Below are positions 6,847-15,839 of a DNA stretch of 40,543 nt, one piece after another; within the stretch, counting starts at the first letter, position 1; each line of letters opens with the position of its first letter. Below the pieces are notes generated by a model. It did not search any database. It worked only from the letters and a program-made list of their open reading frames with translations, and was not told the origin of the DNA. The position numbers and the translations under genes are program-made. Source of the DNA: Pseudomonadota bacterium (GTDB lineage: Bacteria; Pseudomonadota; Gammaproteobacteria; Steroidobacterales; Steroidobacteraceae); assembly GCA_021817875.1 (NCBI GenBank), contig JAKAFQ010000001.1:1-40543 (forward strand), read 5' to 3'.

Positions 6847-8358
6847 ATGGTGCCCGCGATTCCCGCAGCAGCGGACCTCGTAGTCGTGGGAGCCGGCAAT
6901 GCGGCGATGTGCGCCGCGCTTGCGGCCGCCGAACGCGGCGTACGGGCGCTCGTGCTCGAAGCCGCGCCCGACGATGAGCGGGGCGGCAACTCGACCTACA
7001 CCGCGGGCGCGATGCGCTTCGCGTACGACGGCGTCGAGCAATACAGTCAGGTGGTCCCCGAGCTGACCGAAACCGAACGCGCGACGGTTGATTTTGGTGC
7101 CTACACGGAGGACCAGTTCTTCGACGACATGTTCCGCGTGACGGAGCATCGGTGCGATCCGGATCTCGCCGAGATGCTGGTTCGCCGAAGTCGCGAGACG
7201 CTGGTGTGGATGCGCTCGAAGGGAATTCGCTTCCAGCCGAGCCTTGGTCGGCAGGCCTTCAAGGTCGGCGGCCGGTTCAAGTTCTGGGGCGGGGTTGCCT
7301 GCGAGGTCACCGGCGGTGGCCCGGGCTTGGTCGACATGCTGCACCGCGCGGCCAAGCGCGAGGCGATCGACGTGCTCTATCGTACCCGGATGACGGGCCT
7401 CCAAGTCGATGACCAGGGACTGTGTGCGGTCCAGGTCGAGCAACCGGGTCGAAGGGGTGCGATCCGCACGCGCGCAGTCGTTCTTGCCTGCGGCGGATTT
7501 GAATCGAATGCCGAAATGCGCGCCCGCTATCTCGGTACGGACTGGGATCTCGCCAAGGTGCGCGGGACCCGCTTCAATATGGGCGACGGCATCGTGGCCG
7601 CTCTCGCCATCGGTGCGATGCCCGCCGGCCACTGGTCCGGCTGTCACGCAGTCGGCTGGGATCTCAACGCCCCGGGCTTCGGCGACCTTGCCGTCGGGGA
7701 CCAGTTCCAGAAGCATTCGTACCCATTCGGCATCATGGTCAACGCGCGCGGTGAGCGCTTCGTCGACGAGGGCGCGGATTTCCGGAACTACACTTATGCG
7801 AAGTACGGGCGCGAGATCCTGAAGCAGCCCGGGATGTTCGGGTGGCAGGTCTTCGACGCCAAGGTGGCGCACCTGCTGCGCGATGAGTACCGCATCCGTC
7901 AGGTTACGAAGGCACAGGGCAACACCCTCGAGGAATTGGTCGGGCACATGGAGGGCGTGGATCGGGATGGCTTTCTGCGCACGGTGCGCGAATTCAATCA
8001 GGCCGTACGCCGGGAGGTGCCTTTCGACCCCAACGTGAAGGACGGGCGCGCCGCGCCGCTCAAGCTGCCGAAGTCGAATTGGGCGAACACGATCGACCAG
8101 CCACCGTTTGTCGCCTACGCAGTGACCTGCGGCGTGACCTTCACTTTCGGTGGGCTGAAAGTGAACACGTCGGCAATGGTGGAGGACCGGAATGGTGCGC
8201 CCATCCCCGGGGTGTTCGCAGCCGGAGAGCTGGTGGGCGGACTGTTCTATTTCAATTACCCGGGTGGTTCCGGGCTGACAGCGGGAGCCGTCTTTGGCCG
8301 CGCCGCGGGTTATAGCGCCGCCGCCCACGTGCGCTCAATCCATGCGGGTGCGACGTAG
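6847..8358 (+). CDS. tcuA: FAD-dependent tricarballylate dehydrogenase (TcuA)-like flavoprotein
   Basis: A 503-residue flavoprotein of the fumarate reductase/succinate dehydrogenase family. The dinucleotide-binding motif VVVGAGNAAM starts at residue 12, GGNSTYTAG follows at 46-54, and the C-terminal FAD block reads GVFAAGELVGG and NYPGGSGLTAG. In Salmonella, TcuA oxidises tricarballylate to cis-aconitate. The family is broad, and many members act on other carboxylates or steroids. The tricarballylate partners, membrane electron-transfer TcuB and carrier TcuC, are absent, so the substrate may differ. The ATG follows the regulator stop with no gap, so the genes are co-transcribed. A pairing with an isocitrate-dehydrogenase-like enzyme in the same cluster fits polycarboxylate chemistry. 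Confidence 0.78.
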   Translation: MVPAIPAAADLVVVGAGNAAMCAALAAAERGVRALVLEAAPDDERGGNSTYTAGAMRFAYDGVEQYSQVVPELTETERATVDFGAYTEDQFFDDMFRVTEHRCDPDLAEMLVRRSRETLVWMRSKGIRFQPSLGRQAFKVGGRFKFWGGVACEVTGGGPGLVDMLHRAAKREAIDVLYRTRMTGLQVDDQGLCAVQVEQPGRRGAIRTRAVVLACGGFESNAEMRARYLGTDWDLAKVRGTRFNMGDGIVAALAIGAMPAGHWSGCHAVGWDLNAPGFGDLAVGDQFQKHSYPFGIMVNARGERFVDEGADFRNYTYAKYGREILKQPGMFGWQVFDAKVAHLLRDEYRIRQVTKAQGNTLEELVGHMEGVDRDGFLRTVREFNQAVRREVPFDPNVKDGRAAPLKLPKSNWANTIDQPPFVAYAVTCGVTFTFGGLKVNTSAMVEDRNGAPIPGVFAAGELVGGLFYFNYPGGSGLTAGAVFGRAAGYSAAAHVRSIHAGAT

Positions 8359-8461
8359 CATCCGGCGGCCGGATCGGGAAACGGCGTGCGCGCCCGGCTC
8401 CAGGGTGGGCAGAATCGCGTGTCCAACATCGTGACCGCAGTGCAAGGAGGAGGACTCGACA

Positions 8462-9466
8462 ATGAACCTGAAAGCGTATTCGAAGGCCATACGGGCCGTT
8501 GGCATTGCCGCCGCCGTGGGGGTCGGCAGCGTGATGGCTGCGCCATCCGCCATCGCGGCGAAGTACACCGTGCGCTACGCCATGCAAAAGGTGCCCGAGG
8601 ACTTCGTGTACCGGGCGAAGGACTGGGGAGCGAAATACGACCTGAAGGTCGAGGAAACCGTGTCGCCCTCCGCGGTTCGGTCGATGGAGGCGTTGCTGGC
8701 CGGCCAGGCGGATATCGCGGACAGCGGATCTGGACCGGTGCTGAGCGCCATGAGCCGGGCACCCGACAAGCTGATCATCATCGCCGCGACGCACTCCGGC
8801 GGCCAACGCCACGAGCTGATGGTGCGGCCGGACGCGGCCTACAAGTCCGTCGCGGATCTCAAGGGAAAGCGCATCGCGATTGCAGTGGGGTCCGGCGCGT
8901 ACATCATCTTCGAGAAATACATTGCCCAGAAGGGCTGGACCAACGCCGACTTCCAAATCGTGAACATGAAGCCGGGCGACATGGGCAGTGCGCTCGCGTC
9001 AGGCCAGATCGACGCCGCGCTGACGTGGGAGCCGACACCGTCGATACTGGTGACGAAGGGCGTAGTCAAGGTGATTCAGAGCTTCCCCGAGGTGAGCACC
9101 GATCCGGCCCTGCTCATCACGACCCGTGCCTTTGCGCAGGCGCACCCCGAGGCGCTCACCCGCGTGCTTGCGTCCATGGAGGATATGTACAAGCTGATTA
9201 CCTCAGATCCGAAGGCGGCGGGCGAGCTTGCCGCGAAGGTCGAGGCGGAGAGCGGGGCGACAGTCGCGCCGGCGGCCTTTACCCGTGCCTTCCGGCACAT
9301 GAGCTTCGATATGCGGGTCACGCCGGAGGCCATCAGTGCCCTGCAGTCCGTCGGCGAGTTCATGGTGAAGGCACATCGCATATCGAGCGTACCTGACTTC
9401 AAGAGCCTGGTGGACATGCGTTACCTCGAGGCCGCAACGAAGCTCACGGGCGCCGGTGGAAGATAG
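8462..9466 (+). CDS. ABC transporter substrate-binding protein, taurine/nitrate (NMT1/SsuA) family
   Basis: A 334-residue periplasmic binding protein. A signal peptide ends near AIAA at about residue 35. The body has the NMT1/SsuA-type pattern: SMEALLAGQADIADSGSGP, VADLKGKRIAIAVGSG, and ASGQIDAALTWEP near the second domain. Relatives bind sulfonates, nitrate, thiamine precursors or aromatic acids. The start is secured by a doubled GGAGG tract between 8444 and 8453, eight bases before the ATG, the strongest ribosome-binding site of this cluster, as expected for an abundant binding protein. The 100-bp gap from the flavoprotein gene may contain a second promoter. The following permease gene overlaps by 11 bp. 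The ligand cannot be read from sequence; a sulfonate or carboxylate is plausible. Confidence 0.88.
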   Translation: MNLKAYSKAIRAVGIAAAVGVGSVMAAPSAIAAKYTVRYAMQKVPEDFVYRAKDWGAKYDLKVEETVSPSAVRSMEALLAGQADIADSGSGPVLSAMSRAPDKLIIIAATHSGGQRHELMVRPDAAYKSVADLKGKRIAIAVGSGAYIIFEKYIAQKGWTNADFQIVNMKPGDMGSALASGQIDAALTWEPTPSILVTKGVVKVIQSFPEVSTDPALLITTRAFAQAHPEALTRVLASMEDMYKLITSDPKAAGELAAKVEAESGATVAPAAFTRAFRHMSFDMRVTPEAISALQSVGEFMVKAHRISSVPDFKSLVDMRYLEAATKLTGAGGR

Positions 9467-10298
9467 GACGCCGGTCGCTGCGGCTCCGCGAGGCGCGCGG
9501 GCTCGCTGGATCCCGCCGCGCAATGCGCTCATCGGAGCAGCCTCGGTCTGCGGGTGCCTGCTGCTCTGGCAGGCCCTGGCGATCAGCGGCGCAATTTCGA
9601 CGGTCGTGCTGCCGGCGCCCCTCGAGCTGGTCGGGCGCCTCTATTACGCCGCCGGACCACGCTCCGATCCGCCCTACCAGCTCGAGGTCGACATTCTGCG
9701 CACCCTGGCTCGCCTGATCGGGGGGTTCGGCGTGGCTGTCCTCGTCGCGGTGCCTCTCGGCATCGCGGCGGCGCTGTCGCGACCGCTCGCCCTGCTGGTG
9801 ATGCCATTCATCAGCGTGTTCATGGCGATTCCGGCGCTTGCCGTTGTTCCGATCCTGATGCTGGTCACAGGAATCGGCGATGCAACCGATTTCACGGTCG
9901 TGGTCATCACCGCGTCTGTGCCAATCGTTGTCTATGTCTACGACGGCGTGCGGATGATCGACCGCAAGTATTTCTGGATCGCCGGGTCCTTGGCTGCGAC
10001 CCGCGCGGACCTGTTCCGGCACGTGATCGTTCCCGCAGCGGTGGTGCCGCTGCTTGCGGGATTTCGGATGGGCATGGGCTACGCGTGGCGATCGCTGATT
10101 GCCACCGAGAGCCTGACCGCGCTTACGGGGGGGCTCGGGTACACCATCTTTCAGGCTTCGCAGTTCTTCGACACGAGAACGATCTACCTCTACATGGTGG
10201 TCATCGCGCTGCTTGGCTTTGGCATTGAAAGCGCCTTTCGTGCAGCAGAAACCAGAACTGCGGTGCGCTGGGGCACACTCGCGTCGGGTAAGGGCTGA
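9456..10298 (+). CDS. ABC transporter permease, SsuC/TauC family (first)
   Basis: A 280-residue inner-membrane permease with about six transmembrane helices (for example ALIGAASVCGCLLLWQALAI and the segment around 85-105). The cytoplasmic coupling helix that contacts the ATPase reads AGSLAATRADLFRHVIVP, the form of the EAA loop seen in SsuC/TauC. It starts at a GTG inside the binding-protein gene and ends one base before the second permease gene. The import complex is therefore probably a heterodimer of two permeases. That is less usual for this family, where one permease normally forms a homodimer. Confidence 0.88.
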   Translation: MEDRTPVAAAPRGARARWIPPRNALIGAASVCGCLLLWQALAISGAISTVVLPAPLELVGRLYYAAGPRSDPPYQLEVDILRTLARLIGGFGVAVLVAVPLGIAAALSRPLALLVMPFISVFMAIPALAVVPILMLVTGIGDATDFTVVVITASVPIVVYVYDGVRMIDRKYFWIAGSLAATRADLFRHVIVPAAVVPLLAGFRMGMGYAWRSLIATESLTALTGGLGYTIFQASQFFDTRTIYLYMVVIALLGFGIESAFRAAETRTAVRWGTLASGKG

Positions 10299-11111
10299 AT
10301 GTCGACCAGTCTCACCACGCCGGACGGACGCGGTTGGCTGACGGAAGCGTTTGAGCGCTATTCGAGCCTGTGGGTGGTGCTGCTCGCTTGCGCGGTGTGG
10401 CAGGCCGCGGCCGCGACGGGATTGCTGCACAATCCCGCGGTGCCGGCGCCAAGTGCCGTGCTCGCCAGCCTCTATCGCGGCATGCTCGAGCGCGGCCATG
10501 TACTGTTTTTCGCCACGCTTGGAACCGTGCTCCGGCTCCTCCTGGGCTACGGGATAGCCGTCGTTTTCGGCGGCGCGCTCGGTATATTGGCGGGACGGCA
10601 TCCGGATTTCGGCGCGGCGCTCAACCCGCTCGTGGCGCTGTGGATTCCGCTGCCGGCAATCGTGACCATCCCGGTGCTGTCTTTATGGATAGGGGCGGGC
10701 GAGGCGGTGATCGTGCTTACCGTGATCTTTTCGGCCTGGATTCCCGTATACCTCGGCGCACTGCAGGGAACACGGGCGATCAGCGTGCATCAGCTCTGGG
10801 TCATGCGCTCCTACCGGGCTTCGGCGTGGCGCGAGATGCGCAAGGTGATCGTGCCGGGTGCATTCGTGAACATGATCCCGTCGCTGCGCGTGGGCATGGG
10901 CTACGCCTGGCGTGCCGTGATCGCTGCGGAAATCATCGTGCAGCACGGCCGCGGCCTCGGCATCACCATTTTCGCGGCACGCCAGTTCTTCGACGTCCCC
11001 ACCATGTACGCAGGCGTGGCCACCATTGCGCTCCTCGGACTCGCGCTCGACCACCTCGTATTTCCGGCACTCGAGCGCGCGACGATCAGGCGCTGGGGAT
11101 TGGTGTCGTGA
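10299..11111 (+). CDS. ABC transporter permease, SsuC/TauC family (second)
   Basis: A 270-residue permease with about six helices (SLWVVLLACAVWQAAAATG near the N-terminus; ILAGRHPDFGAALNPLVALWIPLPA in mid-protein marks a typical family block). The coupling loop reads RSYRASAWREMRKVIVP, and VGMGYAWRAVIAAEII follows, nearly the same as in the first permease, so the pair arose by duplication. The ATG comes directly after the stop of the first permease gene, and the end overlaps the ATPase start as GTGA. It should form the membrane channel together with its neighbour. Confidence 0.88.
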   Translation: MSTSLTTPDGRGWLTEAFERYSSLWVVLLACAVWQAAAATGLLHNPAVPAPSAVLASLYRGMLERGHVLFFATLGTVLRLLLGYGIAVVFGGALGILAGRHPDFGAALNPLVALWIPLPAIVTIPVLSLWIGAGEAVIVLTVIFSAWIPVYLGALQGTRAISVHQLWVMRSYRASAWREMRKVIVPGAFVNMIPSLRVGMGYAWRAVIAAEIIVQHGRGLGITIFAARQFFDVPTMYAGVATIALLGLALDHLVFPALERATIRRWGLVS

Positions 11112-11941
11112 CTTCAGCGAATGCGGCGCCCGCGGGGCAGGGCGGCGGGCACGCGGTTGCCGACAAGGCGATCCCGACCACGGTCATCGAAGCCCGGAAT
11201 CTTCGCAAGGTGTACCCCGGGCGCCACGGGCACCCGCCGGTAACCGCGATCGAAGATGTCTCGTTCGATGTGCAGCGCCGCGAATTCACGGTTTTCCTGG
11301 GCCCGAGCGGCTGCGGCAAATCCACGACCCTGCACATGATCGGCGGCTTCGAGCGGCCGAGCGCCGGCAGCCTGCTGCTGAACAGCGAGCCGATCCGCGG
11401 CCCGGGCCCGGATCGCGGCATCGTCTTCCAGGATTTCGTGCTCTTTCCCTGGCGCACCGTGCTCGCCAACATCGCCTTCGGTCTCGAAATGCTGAAGCGC
11501 TTCAGCCGGGCGGAGATCAAGGCGCGCGCGGAGCACTACGTCGAGCATCTCGGATTGGCCGGCTTTGCGAACGCCTACCCTGCGACGCTCTCGGGCGGGA
11601 TGAAGCAACGCGTGGCAATCGCGCGTACGCTCGCCACCCAGCCCGAGTTTATCCTGATGGACGAGCCCTTCGCGTCGCTCGACGCGCAGACGCGGGACCG
11701 GTTGATCGTCGACCTGTCGGCGATCTCGAGCGAGCACAATACGACCTTCTTGTTCGTTACCCACGACGTGCGAGAGGCCATTCGCCTCGCAGATCGTATC
11801 CTGGTGTTCTCGCCGCGGCCCGCGCGGATCGTTGAGTCGGTCAGCATCACGTTGCCCCGGCCACGCGATGCGTACGGACCCGGCGTTCTCGAAGTCGAGC
11901 GCTATCTGCGTTCTTTGATCGGAAAAAGCGCGGAGGCCTAG
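11108..11941 (+). CDS. ABC transporter ATP-binding protein, SsuB/TauB family
   Basis: A 277-residue ATPase that powers the importer. Walker A is GPSGCGKST (65-73), the Q-loop glutamine is in GIVFQDF (Q108), the signature is LSGGMKQR (161-168), Walker B ends in LMDEP (183-187), and the switch histidine is in VTHD (H219). All catalytic residues are present. The reading frame is open far upstream, but the GTG at 11108 overlaps the permease stop and gives the normal family length; the first 25 residues are an alanine/glycine-rich extension. The binding protein, two permeases and this ATPase make a complete importer. Confidence 0.92.
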   Translation: MTSANAAPAGQGGGHAVADKAIPTTVIEARNLRKVYPGRHGHPPVTAIEDVSFDVQRREFTVFLGPSGCGKSTTLHMIGGFERPSAGSLLLNSEPIRGPGPDRGIVFQDFVLFPWRTVLANIAFGLEMLKRFSRAEIKARAEHYVEHLGLAGFANAYPATLSGGMKQRVAIARTLATQPEFILMDEPFASLDAQTRDRLIVDLSAISSEHNTTFLFVTHDVREAIRLADRILVFSPRPARIVESVSITLPRPRDAYGPGVLEVERYLRSLIGKSAEA

Positions 11942-11988
11942 GCAGTCCAGGCGGCTTCCGAGGACCTGTCCCGCGACCGGGGTAATAC

Positions 11989-13563
11989 ATGCAAAGCACA
12001 TCACTGAACCTTCGCGGCGCCGATATCGTCGCCCGCGCGCTCGTGCGTGCCGGCACGCGCTACGTTTTTGCGCTGTCGGGCAACCACGTGATGTCGGTGT
12101 TCGACGCAGCGCTCGACGCGGGTTTGTCGCTCGTGCACGTGCGCCACGAGGCCGCGGCGGTGCACATGGCGGACGCCTGGGGGCGGCTGACGGGCGAGGC
12201 GGGCATTGCGCTCCTTACCGGCGGACCCGGGCACGCGAACGGCGTGTCGGCGCTCTACACCGCGCTCGCCGCGGAGTCTCCCGTGGTCCTGCTCTCGGGG
12301 CACGCGCCGCTCGCCGAGCTGGGACGGGGCGCGTTCCAGGAGATGCGCCAGGCGGAGATGGCCGCGCCGGTGGCGAAGGCCTCGTGGACCGTGCGCTCCG
12401 CCGATACGCTCGGCGAAAATCTGGGGCGCGCAATCTGCCTCGCGCGCAGCGGCCGGCCCGGACCGGTGCACTTGAGCCTGCCCGCGGACGTGCTCGAGGC
12501 AAATACCGACGTGCCCCTGCCGGAGGCGCAGGCGTTCGCGCCGGTCGCTGCCCGGTCCGACGAACCGGCGCTGCGGAACGTGCTTTCCGCGCTCGCAGGC
12601 GCCACACGGCCGCTCCTTCTTGCGGGACCTGCAATGGCGAGCGCGCGCGGCCGTGCGCTCCTTGCGCAGCTACGCGATACGACCGGCATCCCCGCGATCG
12701 CGATGGAAAGCCCGCGCGGGGTGAACGATCCGAGCCTCGGCGCCTTCGCCGAAGTGCTCGCGAGCGCGGACGTCGTGGCGCTCATCGGCAAGCGCATCGA
12801 CTACACGCTGCGCTTTGGAAAGGCATTCGCGCGCGATTGCCGGGTGGTCGACGCGGGCGAGGATCTCGACGCCGCGGCCGCAGCCGAATGGCTGATCCGT
12901 GCCGCGCGCGAGCTCTCCTGGTCCCGAAGCGGCTGGGCGGGCGAGGTGACCTCCGCACTGCAGTACCGCCCGGCCGCCTGGAGCGGGATCTCTTCGGCGC
13001 CCGAGGGGCCGCTGCATCCGCTCGAGGTGTGCCACACGCTGCAGAAGCTGCTCGCGGCCGATCCCGAAGCAGTGCTCGTCGCCGACGGCGGTGAGTTCAG
13101 CCAGTGGGCGCAGTCGGTCGTTACCGCACGGCACCGGCTCATCAACGGCCCGGCAGGCGCGATCGGCCCCGGGTTGCCGATGGCGCTCGCCGCGCGGCTC
13201 GCTTTCCCGCGCTCGACCGTTGTCTGCGTGATGGGCGACGGCACGTGCGGCTACCACCTCGCCGAGCTCGACACCGCGGCGCGTTACGGCCTGCCGCTCG
13301 TTGCGGTGGTCGGCAACGACGCGCGCTGGAACGCCGAATACCAGATCCAGCTGCGCACCTACGGCCGCGAGCGCGCCCACGGCTGCGAGCTCGCGCCCGC
13401 GCGCTACGATCTCGCCTGCGCCGCGCTCGGCGGGCACGGCGAATGGGTCGAGCGTGCCGCGGAGCTGCCGGGTGCGCTCGAGCGCGCGGCGGCATCGAAC
13501 CGCCCGGCATGCGTCAACGTGCGCATCGACGGCCTGCCCGCACCGAACCTGCGCCGCAGCTGA
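11989..13563 (+). CDS. thiamine-diphosphate-dependent enzyme (acetolactate synthase/decarboxylase family)
   Basis: A 524-residue single-chain TPP enzyme. The cofactor-activating glutamate is E54 in VRHEAAAVHMADAWGRLTG, and the diphosphate/magnesium motif runs from GDGT (416-419) to VVGND with N443. A central FAD-binding-like domain lies at about 190-330, as in acetolactate synthase and oxalyl-CoA decarboxylase. Family members decarboxylate 2-oxo acids, condense them, or act on sulfonated compounds: sulfopyruvate decarboxylase and sulfoacetaldehyde acetyltransferase are relatives. Next to a ComA homologue, a sulfopyruvate-like substrate is an attractive guess but unproven. The gene starts 47 bp after the ATPase gene and is noticeably richer in GCG/CGC codons than the transporter genes. 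Confidence 0.82.
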   Translation: MQSTSLNLRGADIVARALVRAGTRYVFALSGNHVMSVFDAALDAGLSLVHVRHEAAAVHMADAWGRLTGEAGIALLTGGPGHANGVSALYTALAAESPVVLLSGHAPLAELGRGAFQEMRQAEMAAPVAKASWTVRSADTLGENLGRAICLARSGRPGPVHLSLPADVLEANTDVPLPEAQAFAPVAARSDEPALRNVLSALAGATRPLLLAGPAMASARGRALLAQLRDTTGIPAIAMESPRGVNDPSLGAFAEVLASADVVALIGKRIDYTLRFGKAFARDCRVVDAGEDLDAAAAAEWLIRAARELSWSRSGWAGEVTSALQYRPAAWSGISSAPEGPLHPLEVCHTLQKLLAADPEAVLVADGGEFSQWAQSVVTARHRLINGPAGAIGPGLPMALAARLAFPRSTVVCVMGDGTCGYHLAELDTAARYGLPLVAVVGNDARWNAEYQIQLRTYGRERAHGCELAPARYDLACAALGGHGEWVERAAELPGALERAAASNRPACVNVRIDGLPAPNLRRS

Positions 13564-13595
13564 ACACACTGCAATCGCATCAAGGACACTGTGCC

Positions 13596-15839
13596 ATGCC
13601 GCATTCCACCTACTTTCCGGAAAAAATGGGCCGCGCGGAGGTCTCCCCGACGGGGGCCTTCGTCGCCGGCAGCCTCGAGGAGTTCACGCTCACGTACACC
13701 GCCGGCTACTTCGGCATCGACGACACCGGCTCGATCAAGATCGTGCACCGCTTCGCGAGCGACATGGGCCGGCCGCAGTTCGAGCAGCCGCAGGCGCCGA
13801 ACTACACCACGGTCGAGGCGAGCAACGGCGCGGTGCTCGAGGTGCGCTACGACAACAAGATGAACATCCGCCCGTGGGACAAGACGCTGTTCGTGCGCGT
13901 CGTGCGCGGCTTCCTGCGCGAGGGCGATCGAATCGTGGTGCGCTTCGGCGACCGACGGCGCGGCTCGCCCGGAATGCGCGTGCAGACCTTCTGCGAATCG
14001 AGGTTCGAATTCCGCGTCTTGGTCGATGCCTTCGCCACCTATAACTACGTCGAGCTGCCCGAGCAGCCGGCGATCGCGGTCGTCGCCGGCCCGCCGGTCG
14101 CCTACAAGTGCGTGCTGCCGACGCTGCGCAGGCGCGGCGAGCCCTTCGCGCTCGGCTTCAAGGGCGAGGACAAGTGGGGCAACCCGAGCGACCGGGTGGA
14201 GGGTGTGTTCACCCTACGGCCGCGCCTGCCGCTCGAGGGGTTGCCGGAGAAAATTGAGATGCGCGCGGGCGAGCACGCGCGGCGCATCGAGGGATTGCGC
14301 GCCCGCGCATGCGGCGACCTGAATATCGAGGTGCTCGACGCATCGGGCACCGTCGTGTGCGTGAGCAACCCCTTGCGCATCGTCGAGGAGGCCCCGCTCC
14401 TGCCCTACTGGGCGGACCTGCACGGGCAGTCCGAGGAGACGATCGGCACCAACTCGGCGCGCGAGCTGATCGAGTTCGCGCGCGACCGCGCATTTCTCGA
14501 CGCGATGAGCCACCAGGGGAACGACTTTCAGATCACGACGCCCTTCTGGGAGGCGCTCAATCGCCTGACGCGTGAATACAACCGCGACAGCCGCTTCATC
14601 GTCTTTCCGGGCTACGAGTGGTCGGGCAACACCGGGCTCGGGGGCGATCGCAACGTGCTCTTCCTCGAGGAAGGCCGCCAGATCCACCGCTCCTCGCACG
14701 CGCTGGTGGACGATCTCGCGGATGCGGCCTCGGATGCCAACTCGGCGGCGGACCTCTTCGCGGCGCTGAAGGGCGAGGACTGCGTCGTGTTCGCGCACGT
14801 CGGCGGGCGCTACGCCGACATCGGCATCGCGCACGACGCACGCCTCGAGCGCTCGGTCGAGGTGCATTCCGACTGGGGCACCTTCGAGTGGCTGCTCGAG
14901 GACGCCTTCGAGCAGGGCTACCGCGTCGGCATCCTCGCCAACAGCGACGGCCACAAGGGGCGCCACGGCGCGAGCCACCCGGGCGCGTCGCTCTTCGGGG
15001 CCTATGGGGGCCTGAGCTGCCTGCTCGCGACCGGCCTCACGCGGCGCGCGCTCGCCGACGCGCTGCGCCGGCGCCATCACTACGCGACCACCGGCTGCCG
15101 CCTCTACCTCGACGTGCGCGCCGCCTTCGCGCGCGACGCCGGGCTGTTCGAGGACGACCCCGATCTCGGCCCGACGACCTCCGGGCGGGTGAGGAGCGCG
15201 ATCATGGGCGATATCCTGCGCTCGGGCGAGGAGGAAGTGACGCTCGGCATCGAGGTGATCGGCTCAGCGCCGATCGAGCGTGTCGAGATCCGTAACCGGA
15301 TGGAAACGCTGGAGACGATCCGCCCCTACGCGCGCGAGGCCCTCGGGCGGCGCATCCGCGTCATCTGGGAGGGCTCGGAGTACCGCGGGCGCGGCCGGCA
15401 GACGATCTGGGACGGAAGCTGCACGCTCGAAGGCAATCGCTTCGAGCGCGCGACCCCGATCAACTTCTGGAACCTCGACAAAAAGCTCGAGCAGACCGCG
15501 CCCGGGAGCCTCAAGTGGGCGGCGCTCACCACGGGAGGCTTCGGCGGCTTCGACGCCTGGCTCGCCGACCCCGCGGCGGGCAGGCTGCGCATCGAAACCC
15601 CGCTCGTGAAGACCGAGCTCGCGATCGCCGACATCGGCTACGAGGACCGGGTGTTCGCGAACGGCGGCATCAAGCGTCAGATCCGGGTCTTTCGCCTGCC
15701 CGACGAGAACCGGCAGCTGCGGATGAAAATCGAGCGGCGCGTGCCACTCGGTGCAGCGCGCGACAACGCACTCTACGTGCGCGTCACGCAAGAGGATGGG
15801 CAGCTCGCCTGGTCGAGCCCGATCTACGTATTTCGCTGA
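13596..15839 (+). CDS. DUF3604 protein, PHP-like metal-dependent hydrolase
   Basis: A 747-residue protein. Residues 1-265 are beta-rich and unlike any domain I can name. From 272 the protein follows the DUF3604 pattern with PHP-type metal ligands: ADLHGQ (273-278), SHQGND (305-310), FPGYEWSG (337-344), FAHVGG (399-404), VEVHSDWG (421-428) and NSDGHKG (449-455). No biochemical function is established for the family to my knowledge; the histidine and aspartate pattern suggests a metal-dependent phosphoesterase or other hydrolase. The reading frame is open upstream, but ATG 13596 follows AAGGA by nine bases and gives a sensible start 32 bp after the TPP gene. No signal peptide is visible, so it is probably cytoplasmic. 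Confidence 0.82.
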   Translation: MPHSTYFPEKMGRAEVSPTGAFVAGSLEEFTLTYTAGYFGIDDTGSIKIVHRFASDMGRPQFEQPQAPNYTTVEASNGAVLEVRYDNKMNIRPWDKTLFVRVVRGFLREGDRIVVRFGDRRRGSPGMRVQTFCESRFEFRVLVDAFATYNYVELPEQPAIAVVAGPPVAYKCVLPTLRRRGEPFALGFKGEDKWGNPSDRVEGVFTLRPRLPLEGLPEKIEMRAGEHARRIEGLRARACGDLNIEVLDASGTVVCVSNPLRIVEEAPLLPYWADLHGQSEETIGTNSARELIEFARDRAFLDAMSHQGNDFQITTPFWEALNRLTREYNRDSRFIVFPGYEWSGNTGLGGDRNVLFLEEGRQIHRSSHALVDDLADAASDANSAADLFAALKGEDCVVFAHVGGRYADIGIAHDARLERSVEVHSDWGTFEWLLEDAFEQGYRVGILANSDGHKGRHGASHPGASLFGAYGGLSCLLATGLTRRALADALRRRHHYATTGCRLYLDVRAAFARDAGLFEDDPDLGPTTSGRVRSAIMGDILRSGEEEVTLGIEVIGSAPIERVEIRNRMETLETIRPYAREALGRRIRVIWEGSEYRGRGRQTIWDGSCTLEGNRFERATPINFWNLDKKLEQTAPGSLKWAALTTGGFGGFDAWLADPAAGRLRIETPLVKTELAIADIGYEDRVFANGGIKRQIRVFRLPDENRQLRMKIERRVPLGAARDNALYVRVTQEDGQLAWSSPIYVFR

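Noticed and set aside
10370..11107. Long N-terminal extension of the ABC ATPase frame
   Set aside because: It overlaps the second permease completely, and the GTG at 11108 gives the usual ATPase length.
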